Positions 51,801-63,800 of a DNA stretch of 64,000 bases are shown here, piece after piece. Within the stretch, counting starts at the first letter, position 1, and each line of letters starts with the position of its first letter. The notes under the pieces were generated by a model. It ran no database searches. It was not told where the DNA came from and saw only the letters and a program-made list of their open reading frames with translations. This DNA comes from Durusdinium trenchii (taxonomy: Eukaryota; Sar; Dinophyceae; Suessiales; Symbiodiniaceae): assembly GCA_963970005.1 (NCBI GenBank), contig CAXAMN010018557.1:614518-678517 (forward strand), read 5' to 3'. The position numbers and the translations under genes were made by a program.

Positions 51801-54129
51801 TTCAGATTTTCCGGTTTAGACCGCAGCCGCGATGCCTCCGTTCCCTCTTTTTGTCGAAGGTATGAAGAGGGCTGGATGGACCGAGATCGAAATCCCCGAG
51901 GATTTAGAGGAGATGGCCGGGACCTCCGGATCCTCACCGGCCGAACGTCAGGGCTATAAGAATCGTTGAAAGCAGGGTCTTTCGCTACGATTTGTATCAA
52001 GTTCACCACGTTGGTTCGGCCGCGAGCCATTTTGTGCGTTCAGTGCCAGGTGAATAGCTTGGATGCTGATGGCAGCGGAGAGATTGGGCTTGGAGAGCCA
52101 AAGCCCCGGAGTCGGTGAGTTCGTTCGAGAAGCGGGCTGCGGTTTGCGGAAGGTAGAGAATTGATTCGTCGGTTTTGCGGTTGAAGCGTTTAGTCTTTCC
52201 TTTGGCATCGAGGTTTGTGGCATCGATTCTGGACCTACAGGTGGGCATCTCCAAGCTGTGGTATGGTGCTCTCTAGGGGTACTGGCTGGTGACCCACAAC
52301 TATCCCAACCGTGTAAGGTTTGCTTCAGTGCTTTGGAGTCTCTTTGGATTTGGGGAAGTTGGGGCATGTCTCCAGATTCAGGACCCGCACCGCAGCCCTC
52401 TTTTTCCAAGGTCTACGCGCGGGAGGAGACCTGTTGGGCAGTCTTCCGCATCTATGATCAAGATGGCGATGGATTGTGTCTTGGGGGAAGCCACATGAGT
52501 AAAGCTGATTTGCAACACTGGACACATTCCCAAGTCGAGATGAAAGAAGACCAACCGAGGATCGGAAATACTGACGTTTACAACATTTTGAACAATGGTC
52601 AGCCAGAGGAGGCGTCCTTTGGCGAGCCACATTGCTTCTGTTTTGAGTGAACTTTGTGGATCAGTATTTTCAGGAGCTTTCCCAAGAGCCAGTAAACTGG
52701 CTTTTCGGGCATGGTGGTGCAACATGTCGTGTGATTTCTTGGACTTGTTCTTATTCGTGGCTTCAGAATAGCGTAAGTCCACTGTAACTGAGATGGTCAG
52801 GCCATCAGTGCACACGAGTGTCGGGAGCTCATCAAAGAAGCGGATGAGGAGCGCTGCAACGGGTTTTTGCGGGTTGAAGTCAGGCACCAGCAGAAGCCTC
52901 TATACTACTGTCTAATGACTTAGGCCAACGTGATGCAAGTGACATACCAATCTGGCTACCCTCAGGGCTAGGTCATGTGCCCTGACATATCGAGCAAAAA
53001 AGAAAGTCTGGGTTGGGAAACCTGGTGTCATGGGACCTGTGGACACCTCCTCGACAAAAAATAAAGTAATAATAAACAGCTAAAATAATGCTAGATACCA
53101 CTGCCTGGCACCCTGGTGACACAGTGGTGACATATGACATAGGGTGCGACTATGTGTTTGTGGGCGCTGCTTCCTTGAATACCTCATACATATTTTCTAT
53201 GAATTTGATGGTTGTGGCCTGATGACATAGGCCTTAAGAGGAAATGCCAATGTTGGATCAATCCTGATGACATAGGCTTTTGGAATTGGCGTGTATGTCC
53301 GACAAGTCCTAAGTTACTAGTCAGTAGTATAGAGACTATGTTCCTGATAGCAACTAGCAGCCTTGAAATATTTATTTTTGGCCCAACACTTATTGAGACT
53401 TTTTATGCGGGAAATGAAGAACGTTCAGCATCAAGGAGCAGTCCATTTGCACAACTTTGGACATTAACATATTCAGGTTTCGTATTGCATGCGCACTTTC
53501 AAACTGTACTTGGGAGCAAGGACGCTACTAGGGGCTCCTGGCCTTACTACTAGGAGCAAGACGGTACTAGGAACAAAGGGCATCGCTACTAGGAGCAAGG
53601 ACGCTAAAAGTTCGGTCTCTGTTAGTCACACAACATGTTGTCATACATTTCATGACGCCCGTTGATGGTGCAAGGATGGAGACAAGAGGATCAGCTTCGC
53701 GGAGTTTCTGAACATGATGAAGGGTGTCTCAGGGAACAAGAAGGTACGCACACTCCTTCGAAGCAACCAGTGTTCTCCTTCGAAACAACGAGGAAAGGGA
53801 AGTCCATTGGAGATTTGGCAACCAAAGATGCAACCACACAAGCACACGGATTTGTTAGAGCGCTGGAGCAGCGAGTGGACAAATCAACCGGAGTGTCGAT
53901 TTGACAGATGAGACTAATTGAATGTATGGGCCGATTGGGCTCTCTCAGAAGCTTTAAGCTTGTGCTTGTTGCATTGGACTTGTTGGGCTGACGATACTTT
54001 GCTGGGTTTGATTTTGCCATTCAGGAAAAGAAGAAGGGTCCCCAGCTCAGGCAGCTCAGGCTGATCAGTTGGGAAGAGAGCCACGTGTTTCTTAGAGCGA
54101 TCACTCTGAGGAAGTGGGCAAGAATTTGA
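39805..54129 (+). CDS. Calcium-dependent protein kinase (CDPK), many small exons
   Basis: Exon-like segments in order: glycine loop TKIGEGSFGRV (39,870); Lys subdomain STGAERAVKML (41,122); NELSTLKM (41,292); LDHPHIVKLYEHFEDW (41,395); VMEYCRGGELFDRLL (41,689); VIMQQIFRSLA (41,817); VVHRDLKIENFMF (42,051); IIDFGFARSF (42,255); ILAGKYTEA (42,622-42,649); IMYILLCGYPPFFGDSD (48,910-48,963); AEILSRVRSGNFSFNDADW (49,278-49,358); linker ENMRK and FNKFKQATLQIIVSQ (51,400-51,553); EF-hand 1 IDSSGEGHIDAAEIEAGF (51,730); EF-hand 2 LDADGSGEI plus FVASILDLQ (52,050 and 52,206); EF-hand 3 WAVFRIYDQDGDG (52,411); EF-hand 4 DGDKRISFAEFLNMMKG (53,677-53,743). A basic tail may end at 54,127. CDPKs phosphorylate targets in response to calcium. 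The APE/DxWS segment was not found, so one or more exons may be lost or very short. Junctions after GDSD and MAK suggest GC-AG introns. Confidence 0.82.
43691..43909 (+). CDS. Possible exon with a hydrophobic anchor, inside the CDPK intron
   Basis: The frame has a basic N-terminal part (VRYRGDPRGRGRSYEKTNEL) followed by KLLLLREVVIGLLAACLWRV and a basic stop-transfer-like WDRKRIYG. A type II membrane anchor would suit a Golgi/ER glycosyltransferase such as the one whose exons follow from 44,288. This link is inference. The surrounding 43,486-43,986 DNA is open in more than one frame. Confidence 0.3.
   Translation: MESFALVRYRGDPRGRGRSYEKTNELKQSWIATLAQQHRNEQKLLLLREVVIGLLAACLWRVWDRKRIYGRC
44288..46160 (+). 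CDS. PLOD/GT25-like glycosyltransferase exons nested in the CDPK intron
   Basis: Plus-strand frames resemble, in order, the glycosyltransferase domain of the procollagen lysyl hydroxylase/GT25 group. They are PFDVVAVTDKPERAHALVAS (44,345), LGDRLVIYSDAFDTAFLD (44,650; the 'DDLVLFxDxxDvlF' block), VLEELKRPIFFGVEFGSQ (44,785; the 'vvFsAE' block), GLLRFDLYPAGLFGYPAAAA (44,920; the 'rYLNSGlfiG' block) and INLDFESSQMHL (45,975; the 'LD..s.iFQ' block). Some blocks follow cag acceptors. Such enzymes transfer sugars to hydroxylysine-type or other residues in the secretory pathway. The match is to conserved spacing and motif shape, not to a full alignment. Interposed stops show introns or decay. Confidence 0.42.
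45600..45665. repeat. R3 short interspersed repeat
   Basis: The sequence tagtagcgtccttgctccta and gtagtacggccaggagcc followed by a second partial unit marks a short repeat family. Its units recur only between 45 and 64 kb here, in introns or spacers. The consensus is built from ctactaggagcaag and gacgctactagg blocks, with the reverse complement used in this copy. Confidence 0.8.
46185..48500 (+). other. Exon-like frames of unknown affiliation in the CDPK intron
   Basis: Several plus frames look partly coding: 46,185-46,480 (SDVVSGSTSHQVTLDYGGAF), 46,595-47,070 (VWQGLLSYLFLVTPYNAATF), 47,130-47,270 (HLKVFQMDLRSGDCLAWRCF) and 48,340-48,500 (SIGIYHLKHPNFLELDIFTG). None is recognised. They may be further exons of the nested glycosyltransferase gene or of another gene between it and the next CDPK exon at 48,910. 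Confidence 0.3.
48608..48722. repeat. R3 repeat cluster
   Basis: About four partial units (ttgcttctagtagcttcttg, ttgctcctagtagcgatgcc, actagtagcttcttg) lie in the CDPK intron about 190 bp before the exon at 48,910. Confidence 0.78.
53512..53612. repeat. R3 repeat cluster, opposite orientation
   Basis: Three to four units in the ctactagg orientation lie in the intron before the EF-hand 4 exon at 53,677. Confidence 0.82.
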
Positions 54130-56460
54130 TATCCAAATCGTTCGGAGCTTATTTTGCCAAGTTATGGTTGTCTCTTGTACAGTTGCTTCCTTCTGGAGAA
54201 AAGAAGGTGTCCCACTTGTCCCAGAATGGAAACAAAAGGTCCAAGAAGCGTGAAAACGTTTCTTCTATTTTCTTCACTTTCGGGTTGGATCAAGTGTGTT
54301 TACCTTGTTTGAGCACCCCACGCATCGTACTTTGGCTCACGGCGGCGGTAGCGACCGTGAGCACTTAGCGGCCTTGTCTTTTTTGGGTCCTCATCCGATA
54401 GATGCTGCTGTGTCCTAGTACTGCTGTTTGTTGTGGGTCGCAGGGTGGGGCCAAGTGGTGACGTTTGTTCCTTCAAAGCACAGCTACACAGAGAGATCGT
54501 ACGGTAAGCATTTTGAGCACGCAGGGCCCGTGGGGAGAAACAAATCCAACAAAACCTTTGTAAAAGACATTGTTTCCAGCCTCTTCATTTCAATGGGTCT
54601 GCGGCTGCGCAAAAACGCTCCCGTGACCAACCTAATTAGCACAAACCTCAAGAACCAGACCGTCGCTAATGCTGCCGTGACCTAGTTTTACAACTCCTTG
54701 GGCCAGTCTTAGCCTTTCTTAACATTAATCTTCTTGGGTCTTTTGTGGAAAGCACCATACTGTAGTTATATAACTTTGTTCTAGTGGTCAGGAGGATCCA
54801 TTTGCCAGAACTGTGCGCATGCCAAGGACATGATGGACGACTTGGCAAACATCAACACGGAGCATGAAGCTGAAAATGCTTTCAACAGCACAGAGGCCTG
54901 TTCATCTGCAGAAGGTGAAGGTCCTTTGTAAATCCTTGGTTACCAGGGTCCATCCCGGCGAGGCCTGTGGGCAGAAGATTTCCGAACAATATATTACCTG
55001 TAGTAGTCCTATAACAATTACGTATGGGCCATATGGGACTAGTCCAAACGTGTATTTTTCGTTGTGATCTTGCTTGCTGTCATCACGCGACGTGCAATGA
55101 CTTATATAGCACGCACCGGCCACGACGCCCCTAGTGCTGCTGCGCCACCGTTCAATCCCAACGCATGCGCCACCGTGATGTTGAGGAGTGTGATGTTTTG
55201 ATGTGTCGTGACACGATAAGGTTTCACTGGAGTTTCTTGGTGTGGTGTGATGCGACGCAATGTTGCATTGTCATTGCTGTTGTGATGTACTGCGATGCTG
55301 TGTTTTTTTCCGATGCAATGTTGCACTCTCATTCGCTATTGTGGTTACATGTGACTCGATGCAGCGAGATTTCGCAAGGTGTATGATGCTGTGGTCACAT
55401 GCCTTGTTTAGTCATGATGCTCTTGAGATGGTGAGGTCTCAAACCTCTCCTTTTCTGATTTCTCTTCAGATCCTTCTTCATTCATGTCATAGCTTGAGAT
55501 TGTCTACACAAAAGAAGCGATTGCACAAGCTACCGAAACGACTCAAGGAGCACTTTTGCATCATGCACCATACATCCGGTTCCTTGGCTCCAGCACTCCC
55601 TGACAGGAGCAAGCTCAGGCGCGACAGCAGGATGTGGATGTCGCGGCGATTTAAGCCATCCACACGCAGCCAGCAACATAACTCCTAGTAGCGTTCTTGC
55701 TCCTAGTAGCAAGGCCAGGAGCCCCTAGTAGAATTCTTGCTCCTAGTAGCGATGCCAGGAGCCCCCAGTAGCGTCCTTTGCTCCTAGTAGCGTCCCCTCT
55801 GTGTGTACCTGCAGATATTGTTCGGCTGCCATCGCCTGTTGTCCGTACTTCAACCTACAGCGTTGGAATTCCAGCTTCCCTCGCCTGCCACGGCAGTGAA
55901 CAATGCATTTCTGACTCTCTGACGATGTTCTGGAGTGTAGGACAATGTTGTGCCATATCGCGGTTGCTGACCTGCAGCGAGGTCACTCGCAACCACTATT
56001 TGTGCATCGCTGTCTTTTGTCTCCTGACACTCCTTTCAGAATCCACCTCGACCAGTGGTCCCGCCGGACAATCAGAGGGACCCACCCCTCTCCGCACCCA
56101 CGCACGCACCCCGCGACAGATTCCACAGCTTCTTGTCCTCTTTGTTTACACGGCATAGATCCCATAGATCCGGGGCCTTTCTAAGGCCTTTGTGTGTCCT
56201 AAGTGAAACAGTTCAGGACGAGAACCCTCTATCCCAAGCGGCTGAGCGCCTATCCCAAGATGCAGCACTGAGCCTGCAGGCCAGGTCATGTCAGATTGCT
56301 TTTGAAAGCTTTCGTTGTATGCTACCCTCAGTGTGGCTCAACACTGAACCTCTAAGGAACTGCCACATCTGGAGGCTGTGGAGGTGAGGCCATAATCCAG
56401 TGTAGAGTGTAGACAAATCTACAACATTCAAACCATTTTCAATCCTGATCTCAAGCGGAG
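54130..56460 (+). other. Spacer with weak exon-like stretches
   Basis: A frame near 54,795-54,915 (GSICQNCAHAKDMMDDLANI, then HEAENAFNST) looks like an exon but is unrecognised. A frame at 54,428-54,685 includes VSSLFISMGLRLRKN. From 55,160 to 55,380 the DNA is rich in short gatgc/gtgatg repeats. The R3 cluster at 55,682-55,798 follows. No complete gene can be supported. Confidence 0.35.
55682..55798. repeat. R3 repeat cluster
   Basis: Four regular units (cctagtagcgttcttgctcc, tagtagcaaggccaggagcc and variants), the cleanest array in the window. Confidence 0.85.
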
Positions 56461-56466
56461 GAAGCT

Positions 56467-56694
56467 ATGGCAAAAGTTGAGCACACTACACCAGCAGAGG
56501 ATGTGCTCCCAGCGGAGGATGCGGTGCCAAAGGCTGACATCCCGCCAGCAGAGGAGGTGGCGCCGGCAGATGATATAGCACCAGTGGAGGATGTGGAGGG
56601 CGTGGCTGACATGGCACCTGAGGATGTGGCGCAGGTGGATGATGTGGCACCAATGCAGGGCAATACAGTGGAGGCTTGGGTTTCTTGGGAATAA
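56467..56694 (+). CDS. Short acidic Pro/Ala repeat protein or exon
   Basis: The 75-aa plus frame starts with ATG (MAKVEHTTPAEDVLPAED). It is made of degenerate repeats of A-P-x-(E/D)-D-(V/I), about 5-7 residues each, ending WVSWE. Low-complexity acidic repeats of this kind occur in linkers and in nuclear or cell-wall proteins. The opposite strand is also open (Ser/Thr/Ala-rich), so the coding strand is not certain. Confidence 0.4.
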   Translation: MAKVEHTTPAEDVLPAEDAVPKADIPPAEEVAPADDIAPVEDVEGVADMAPEDVAQVDDVAPMQGNTVEAWVSWE

Positions 56695-57129
56695 GTTAGG
56701 CGCACAGTTCGGCTTCGGATGGGGTGTTCACTGTCCACCTTGCTTTTGAATGGTATTCAGAGTCTTGGACCATTCAAACGTGTTGTATGTTTGGTTCAAG
56801 TTGCATCAGCTGCGGAGTGTAATTTGGTTTGAGTCTCCTGTCCAGGAGGAGGTGGCACCCACATCTGAGAGCGAGCACTTGCTTAGATGAGAGCAGCAAA
56901 TGCAGGAGTCTTTGCTTTTGCCCAAGCAAACAACCGTCATGAGCGCCTTGTTCGAGGGCCAGAAATTCAATCAAACAACAGATTCCTGTTCCTCGAATCA
57001 GCCTTGGTCTGAAAAATATCTCATTCGTGTACAAACGAAGCTCCTTTTTGCAGGTGGCAGTGAACTCAGTGAACTCGCCTAAGGCGACCGATCGGAGGAT
57101 TTTCGCGCCAAAAAAGGGGTCACTGGGGG

Positions 57130-57530
57130 CACTTTGTGGGCGCTCCGTCACTTGCACTTCTGAATTCTCCTGCGGAGCAGGTCTTGAAGCAGGGAGGCAG
57201 GGCCCGGCTTTCTGGCCAGGTGGAGGTGAAGCGAGGGGCGTCTGGGCTCTATGTCGCTGCCCTCTCCGTCGGCACCCCACCACAGAGGTGCGGGGGTGCT
57301 GTGTCCGAGAACATACCCACCAAGTGATCACTCTGGTGTACACCTGAAAACGGATGGCCATAATATACACCTGAATCTCCTAATAGGTACACTGTTTACA
57401 CATCCCCTGGTGAAGGTTCTCATTTTGTTGTTTCATGAGGTCATGTGCTTCCTTCAACAGGATTTGGATGGCTCTGGACACTGGGAGTAGCTGGTCGTGG
57501 ATTCCTGAAGCTGAATCAGGAGGGTCAAAC
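57130..57530 (+). CDS. Pepsin-type aspartic protease, N-terminal lobe fragment
   Basis: One exon-like frame ends with GASGLYVAALSVGTPPQR near 57,235-57,288, matching the 'YyG.i.vGtPpQ' strand of A1 aspartic proteases. After about 170 bp with an acceptor-like caacag, a second frame reads MALDTGSSWSWIPEAE at 57,466-57,510, the first catalytic DTGS motif. These two blocks are adjacent in the family, so they are two exons of one gene. The flap tyrosine region and second DTG/DSG motif were not located. Such enzymes cleave proteins in acidic vacuoles or secretions. It may be a fragment or have further short exons. Confidence 0.6.
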
Positions 57531-57839
57531 CGGACAGGGGTTTCACACCGAACATGCAGGTTGTGTTGTTTTTGTCATCCACGAAAGGAACCCAGATTCA
57601 TGGTTCATTCAAAGCGACAGTGTGAGGATTTCAACGAAACACAAATGCTTGTCGGCATTCAGGAGAATCTGCTGGGTTCCACACTTCAAAGTCATCCTCA
57701 GCAACTTTGGGTGATGAGAAGAGGTGAATCCTTCAACCAAAGCAAGAGACGTCGTTTGTCAAAGTAGCTAGCTGTTTGCAAGGCAGTTCTCGTTTTTCTT
57801 GGCGCGTAACGACCTGTTGTACGTTTGTTGTGCGAATGG

Positions 57840-60800
57840 AAAAGGGCTTTTCTCACCTGACCTTTGCAGCCATTGTCGGTAGCAAGTGGAGCACGTCCTG
57901 TGATTGCTGGCTGAACCCCAACTTGGCGTCATGGCAGGGGTGCTTCCAAGTGCGTAATGGAGAGTTCAGAGTCCATTTGACTCTTCAAAATGTGAGATGC
58001 GAAGATGGCGCTTGCATTGCTCGGTCATTCTGCGCTTGGCCGCGGCATATCTTTCCAACGTGGCTGTTGAAGTGTTAGCACCGGCCCTCGGAGCGGAGAC
58101 CTACCTTTGGATTGGCTTCCGGACCAGCAACAGCAGTTCCTACGCCCAAACGGTCGACTTTCCATACCATTCGTTGCTGATTCAAGAGGAGAACACCCTG
58201 AGCCAACTTTCGTTTGCTGAGGATTGTTCTTCCTTGGTCGAATTGGCCGGTGGGTGGCCTGGCAGTGTTGCATGCCATGGCGGTCTTCTCCAATTCGATG
58301 GACTTCTGAGAGCAGCCACGTGGTATGAAGTGGTGATGCGGGTGAACATTTCGAGTACGGCCGTCGGACCGACGCGCTTGCGTCTTCTGATTGGGAGACA
58401 AGGGTCAGTTCCGCTTCCAACTGAAAGCTTTCGAAGCCAAGTAGAGTTCTTTGAGACTTCTTTTGGCACAATTGAAACTGGTCCTGCTGGAGAGTACCAC
58501 TGGCCCGGTCCTGAACTGAATCTGACGGAGGCCGTTTTGGATATCATCTCACCTCGCACCTTCCTTCTTCCAAGTACTTCTTTCATGGTGCGACTGTCAC
58601 TTGAGATCCCGGAAGGTAGCTCAGCTCCTACAAGCTTTCTCATTATGGCGCGGCCCTTTACATCATGGTCTTTACACCCACCAGCGGCCTCAGTGATTGC
58701 TCCTGGACAGGAAGACCAAACTGCTTCCTGCGTGAACGACATTCGCTTGTCACCCATGATAGACTTTCGATGCTATTGGACATCCTTTGGACAGGCTGAG
58801 GATCGTGGGTCAACTGTTTTCATCCTCTCCTACTTTTGTATTCTTTTTTATCCCGCTCTGCCCCCTACTACTTATATATATATAATCAAGTAGGCGCCTA
58901 CAATTAAGTAAGGGCCAAGTTAGCTTCTAGGTAGGAAGGGGGGAGCTTCCTTGAAGAAGCGCTCGCACTAATCATTTGGTTCCTAGACTTTTAGGGCAAC
59001 TTAATCATGTGCTTCCTCATTTTTCTTCCTGCGTCTCTTGGACAGCCCTAGCTCCTTCAGTTGAACCTCTCTCCCTGCCGGCAGGATGGACGCCGGCTCA
59101 GCGCAAATGGAGTCAAGCTGATCTTTGACATCCTTCCTTTGACATCCTTAAGCTTGGAGTTCTCCGTGAGCTCTCCTGCCCTTGGATCATTTGAAAAATG
59201 GCTAGTAGTTGCCTTGGAAGGGGATGGCCGTGCGACCCTGAACTCGAGCCAACCAGCACGAGCTGTCTCACAGAGTGCACATGGCATACTTGTCCAAGCT
59301 GCACCCACAACAGAAGTGCTTTCTTATACATCCAGTGCTATTTCCACACTCAACACCTTGAGAGTTCGGGTGATACCTGGAATCACCATTCACGGACAAT
59401 CAACCCAGACATTAGACTTGGGCTACTTGCAAATATATTTGCCAACGGTGATGGGACAGATGCGCTCTTGCCAGCTGGAACCTCTTGAGGCCTGGAGTGG
59501 GTCAATATCATTTGCAGAGAGCTTCCTGACTCAGCTGAACTCAGAGGAGAAGACCTGCAGCATCATTGCAAGTTCCCCCAGTCTTCACTTTTATGCCCAG
59601 TCTTCTTACTTCATTGTCGTTAGCTTCTACAACGCTCCAATCCCTTTTCGAGGCCAGGGATCTGCGCATCTCTCCAACAAGCTCATGTGAACATTTTTTG
59701 GAAGATCCACCAAAGAGCGGAACATACTAGTAACAAGTGCATCGCTACTAGTAACAAGTGCCTTACTACTAGTAACAAGAAGCTAGTAGTTATATAGACC
59801 AAAACTCCTTGGGCCAGGGGTTCTCCGTATTGAAATACACATGGTGGGTGGTTGGGATTTGGAATCCTTCCAAGGCCTCAACTGAGCACCATAGCTCAGT
59901 TACCCCGCTCCTGAGGTGATGAATACGCATGGACCCTGGAGCTACGGGCACCGCAGAGTGCAGCACTGTCCTTTCCGATTCCGCCGCCGTTTGATGTGGT
60001 CAGCGCTTTCACCCTCTTCCGAGTGAGGATGTCTAGATTGGCTGTGTCACAATCCCAAAATCTGGATCAGCTAGGGCTGGTGCGTATCGACTTCCAACTT
60101 GCAGGCGAATCCGAAGGTTATGAGAGTGATGAGCCAGTTTTGTGCTTGCTCGTAAGACCACCAACAGGTTTCTATTTGGGAGATGGACCCGCATGTCCAA
60201 GCTTTCAGATTCACACAGGGTTGCCGGCCACAACTTGTACTGTGCAGGGCCTGTCAATGAGCCTTTCCTTCTCTTCACGCCTTGTTCCAGGTGTCCAGAT
60301 GGCCTTTTCGATAGGTCTTTGGAACCCTACGGCCGGCTTTGTTTTGCAAGGCTACGATACACTCTCCTGGGCCATGGAGTCACGCTACAGCAGCTGTGCT
60401 GCCGGGGGGCGATTGCATGCACAACGGGTCGGGCAGTCCTCCCCTTTTGGCTCCTGGCCACAGATCTTGTATCCGCTTTCTTTGGATATCAGCCGAATCA
60501 GTGCCAGTAGCATGACGGTTGGAAGCGAAGCCAGTATCAAAGTGCATTTTGTGTTGCCTGTGCCAGTGCAAGCCGGAAGCCGACTCCTAGTTTCTGCACC
60601 ATATGAGTGGAAAGAGACCTCGAACATTGAGACCTCCGCAGCACTGACCGGAGCATCAGCCTCTTGGACCCTCCAGCTGCCTGAAAAGGCGGACCATGCG
60701 ACCGAGCTGTTGATGGAAGTTGATGCACCTGGCCTCTTGTCGTTGGTGACTTATGGATTTGTGGCCACAGTGATTCACCCTGTCACTGTGCACTTAGAAG

Positions 60801-63800
60801 ATCCACCATGGTGGAGTTTGGAGGTTTTCGGAAGTGTGAGCTTTGGCAAAGGATATCGCGAGGATCCCACCACTTTGCTTCCTTTCGATACTCGCTTTGC
60901 GGCAGGCACTGTGCCAGGGTATAGCTTGCGAAGACTATGCGAATGTGAGGTCATTCCCTGGAGGAACGAAATTGGAGGTAGCAGTCCTGTTTTGCTGCGC
61001 TTTTTCGTGACAGTGGCCATCGAGCGGACTCTGGTGGTCCCTGTACTGGTGGTCTCACCCCCGTTGGCTTTCAGCTTCACTCAACCCTGTGAAGCCCTTG
61101 CACCGCGTCCAAGTTCCGCAGAGATGTCTCGCCAGCCACTGGAAGGGATTTGCAAGAACAACCCGACCAATACGAAAGTTTGGTCCGAATCTCATCCTGC
61201 CACTGACATAGGAACCTGACAGGGGTTTTCTGGGACGGTGGGTGCTCCGTGAAAATGCGACTGAGGGTTGAGATCAGCGAAAGCGTTGCAGCCTTCGTGC
61301 CATATGTGCTGGAGATTTGGAGTCTGCAGGCTGGGAGGGACAAGGATGCGCAGGGGGGCATATGTGACATGGTTCTTTGATGCTTTCTTTTGTCTTTTCC
61401 TTAAAAAGGCCTTTGTTGATGATCGTATCAGAAACGGAATCAACAGCCATACGCTGCATTCTTTCTTTCTTCGCTCGTGCAGATGCCGAATCAACTAGCG
61501 GTGCAGGAAGCTTATGGAGGTATGCTTGAGTAGAGGGGCTACGTTTGCAGCATGAGCATGCTAACCATTGCTCAGTCGTGCCGAGGATTGGAAACGTGTG
61601 GACATTGCATTTGCAGAGGAAGATCGAGCTCGCGGACCAGACGCTGCCGCACGGCCAGGAGGCGTCACACGGATGGAATCCGCCACGCCGGGGAAGGCCG
61701 GCGAGGCCGGCGGTCCGACATCCAGGTGGCTCAATGTGACCGTCAAGGTTTTGGTCCTGCTTGGTGCTGCTGGCACGGGTTGGAGATGCTGCAGTGATCA
61801 GGCAGATTTTCGGATTCTGCCAGGCCATTGCCAAAGGCTTTGGTGGACTTCCGCTATGCCTCCTTCCGCCCCTCGGCTATGTCGCAGGTCTCAGCCTCAG
61901 ATTGGGCGCGCCACGGCCGAGTTTGCTTGCCAATTGCCATCAAGCTGATTTGGTTTGTAAAAATCTCTTCCACTTCCGCCGCTTGGCATCGCTGGAGGTC
62001 ACTTTTCTCTTCGGAACGCGCGGGAGCTCAAGCTGCGAAAACCCACGACTTTGGAGCTGTCACTCTCGTGAGGCCTGAACCGACCATGGGGGACTTTGTC
62101 CTTGGCATTGATGGGCCTGTGAGCATCCAAGCACGGGGTGAAGCTGTCCATGTGGACTTCAGCTCAACCAATCTCTTAATATGGGGATCAAGAACGGGAT
62201 TTGCAGATGCACTCAGGTGGGTGCCTCATTTCCACTGGATTGCAGCTCCTCCATGGTTGATTTGGTGGCAAATTTGGCATCTGCCCAGTTCTTGGAGATT
62301 TGCTTCTTTGAAGTGTGGCTTGTTGGTTTCATCATGTTTCATCAGACTCCAGGGTCGACTCAGGCTGCCCTGCCTGGACGATTTCTGTCATGCCGGGCTC
62401 TTTTCTTCGAAAGAAAACACGACATGTGCAATTCTGGTGGTGAGATTGGCCTAGAGCCTAGAGGGATTAGTGACGAGGTGTTGGGCGTGGTGGAGATAGC
62501 GACAGAGCATTGGCTCGGCTGGAGTCTAATATCCTGACCCCCAAAAATGATCTGGATTTGACATTGATATGCTCCCACAGCCCTTCCTTGGGCCTTGGAA
62601 AGTGTGAACACAGTGAACATAGTTCCCCTCTGGTGATCTGGTGACAACCTCACGGCCCGTCACCCTGAGGCTGTCCTTTCAGGATCAGGGATTCGGTGGC
62701 TTGGTGGTGGGAGAAATCTATGGCCTTACTCTTCAGGCCTTTGAAAAAGAAAACACAACAAATCAGATGGGAAAAGCCTTTATGCAGCTGTGAGCACTGG
62801 AATCCTGTTCCAGACCGCCGGCCCTTCTCAAAAGAAAAAAGCTTCCAACATTCGCGCCAGGTCATGAATCGGCCCTTCATTAGTGGCCTGTGGGATGCCT
62901 GGGGAAGAGTTATAGGGCTGTGATGGACAGTTGGTGTCAAACAAGTTCGTGAGGTCAAAGCACTCCAACAGCTGGCGCATCTCCATTAGTGACCCATTGT
63001 GGTATGCAAGTGAGGTGAAGCGCCTCGAACACACTTCTCAAGCAATCGATCTTTCGACGTTTGATCAGGCGATTTCAGCTGGCCTGCCGCTCTATCCTCA
63101 GAATTGGCGACAGAAACCACCACCACAGGCGCCGCGGACACATCATGCCTATCTTTGCGAACGCGACAAGGTCCTATGACATGACTGAACCTGCAGCAAT
63201 AGACTTCCGAGTCTCCAGTCAAAGATCTACAGATCCTCACTCACTGGTCACTAACTCAGCACTCTGGCCACGGGCCACACTGGGTCGAGAGATTTTTGCG
63301 TTGTTTGGGCTTGTAAAAAGTAGACAAACGAAGGAGCAAGGACGCTACTAGGGCAAAAGGCATCGCTACTAGGAGCAAGGACGCTACTGGGGGCTCCTGG
63401 CCTTACTACTAGGAACAATGTTTGCCATTAGAAACAATAAATAAATAGAATTTGTATCTTAAGGTTGGGCCTGAAAAAGCCAACGTCACCCTTCGCTTTA
63501 CCCTGCCAGAGGCTGGAATGAGGAAGAGCATATCTCACAAGCCACCCGTCGAGTGACCGCTGTGTCGAGGCGCAGCCGGCTGGCACTGAGCTTTGGATCT
63601 TGGCGCCAGCTGACAGCTTCAGGTTCACGAGGTGGGGACCTATCTCTTGTGGTGCAGACCGCGGGACGACTGAGCAGGCTGAGCAGTAGCACTATGCACT
63701 TGGGAAGTTTGTTTAGTAAGCCACCCGGAAGGTACATAGAGGACGCTACTAGGAGCAAAGGGCATCGCTACTCCTGGCCTTACTACCAGGAACAAGAACG

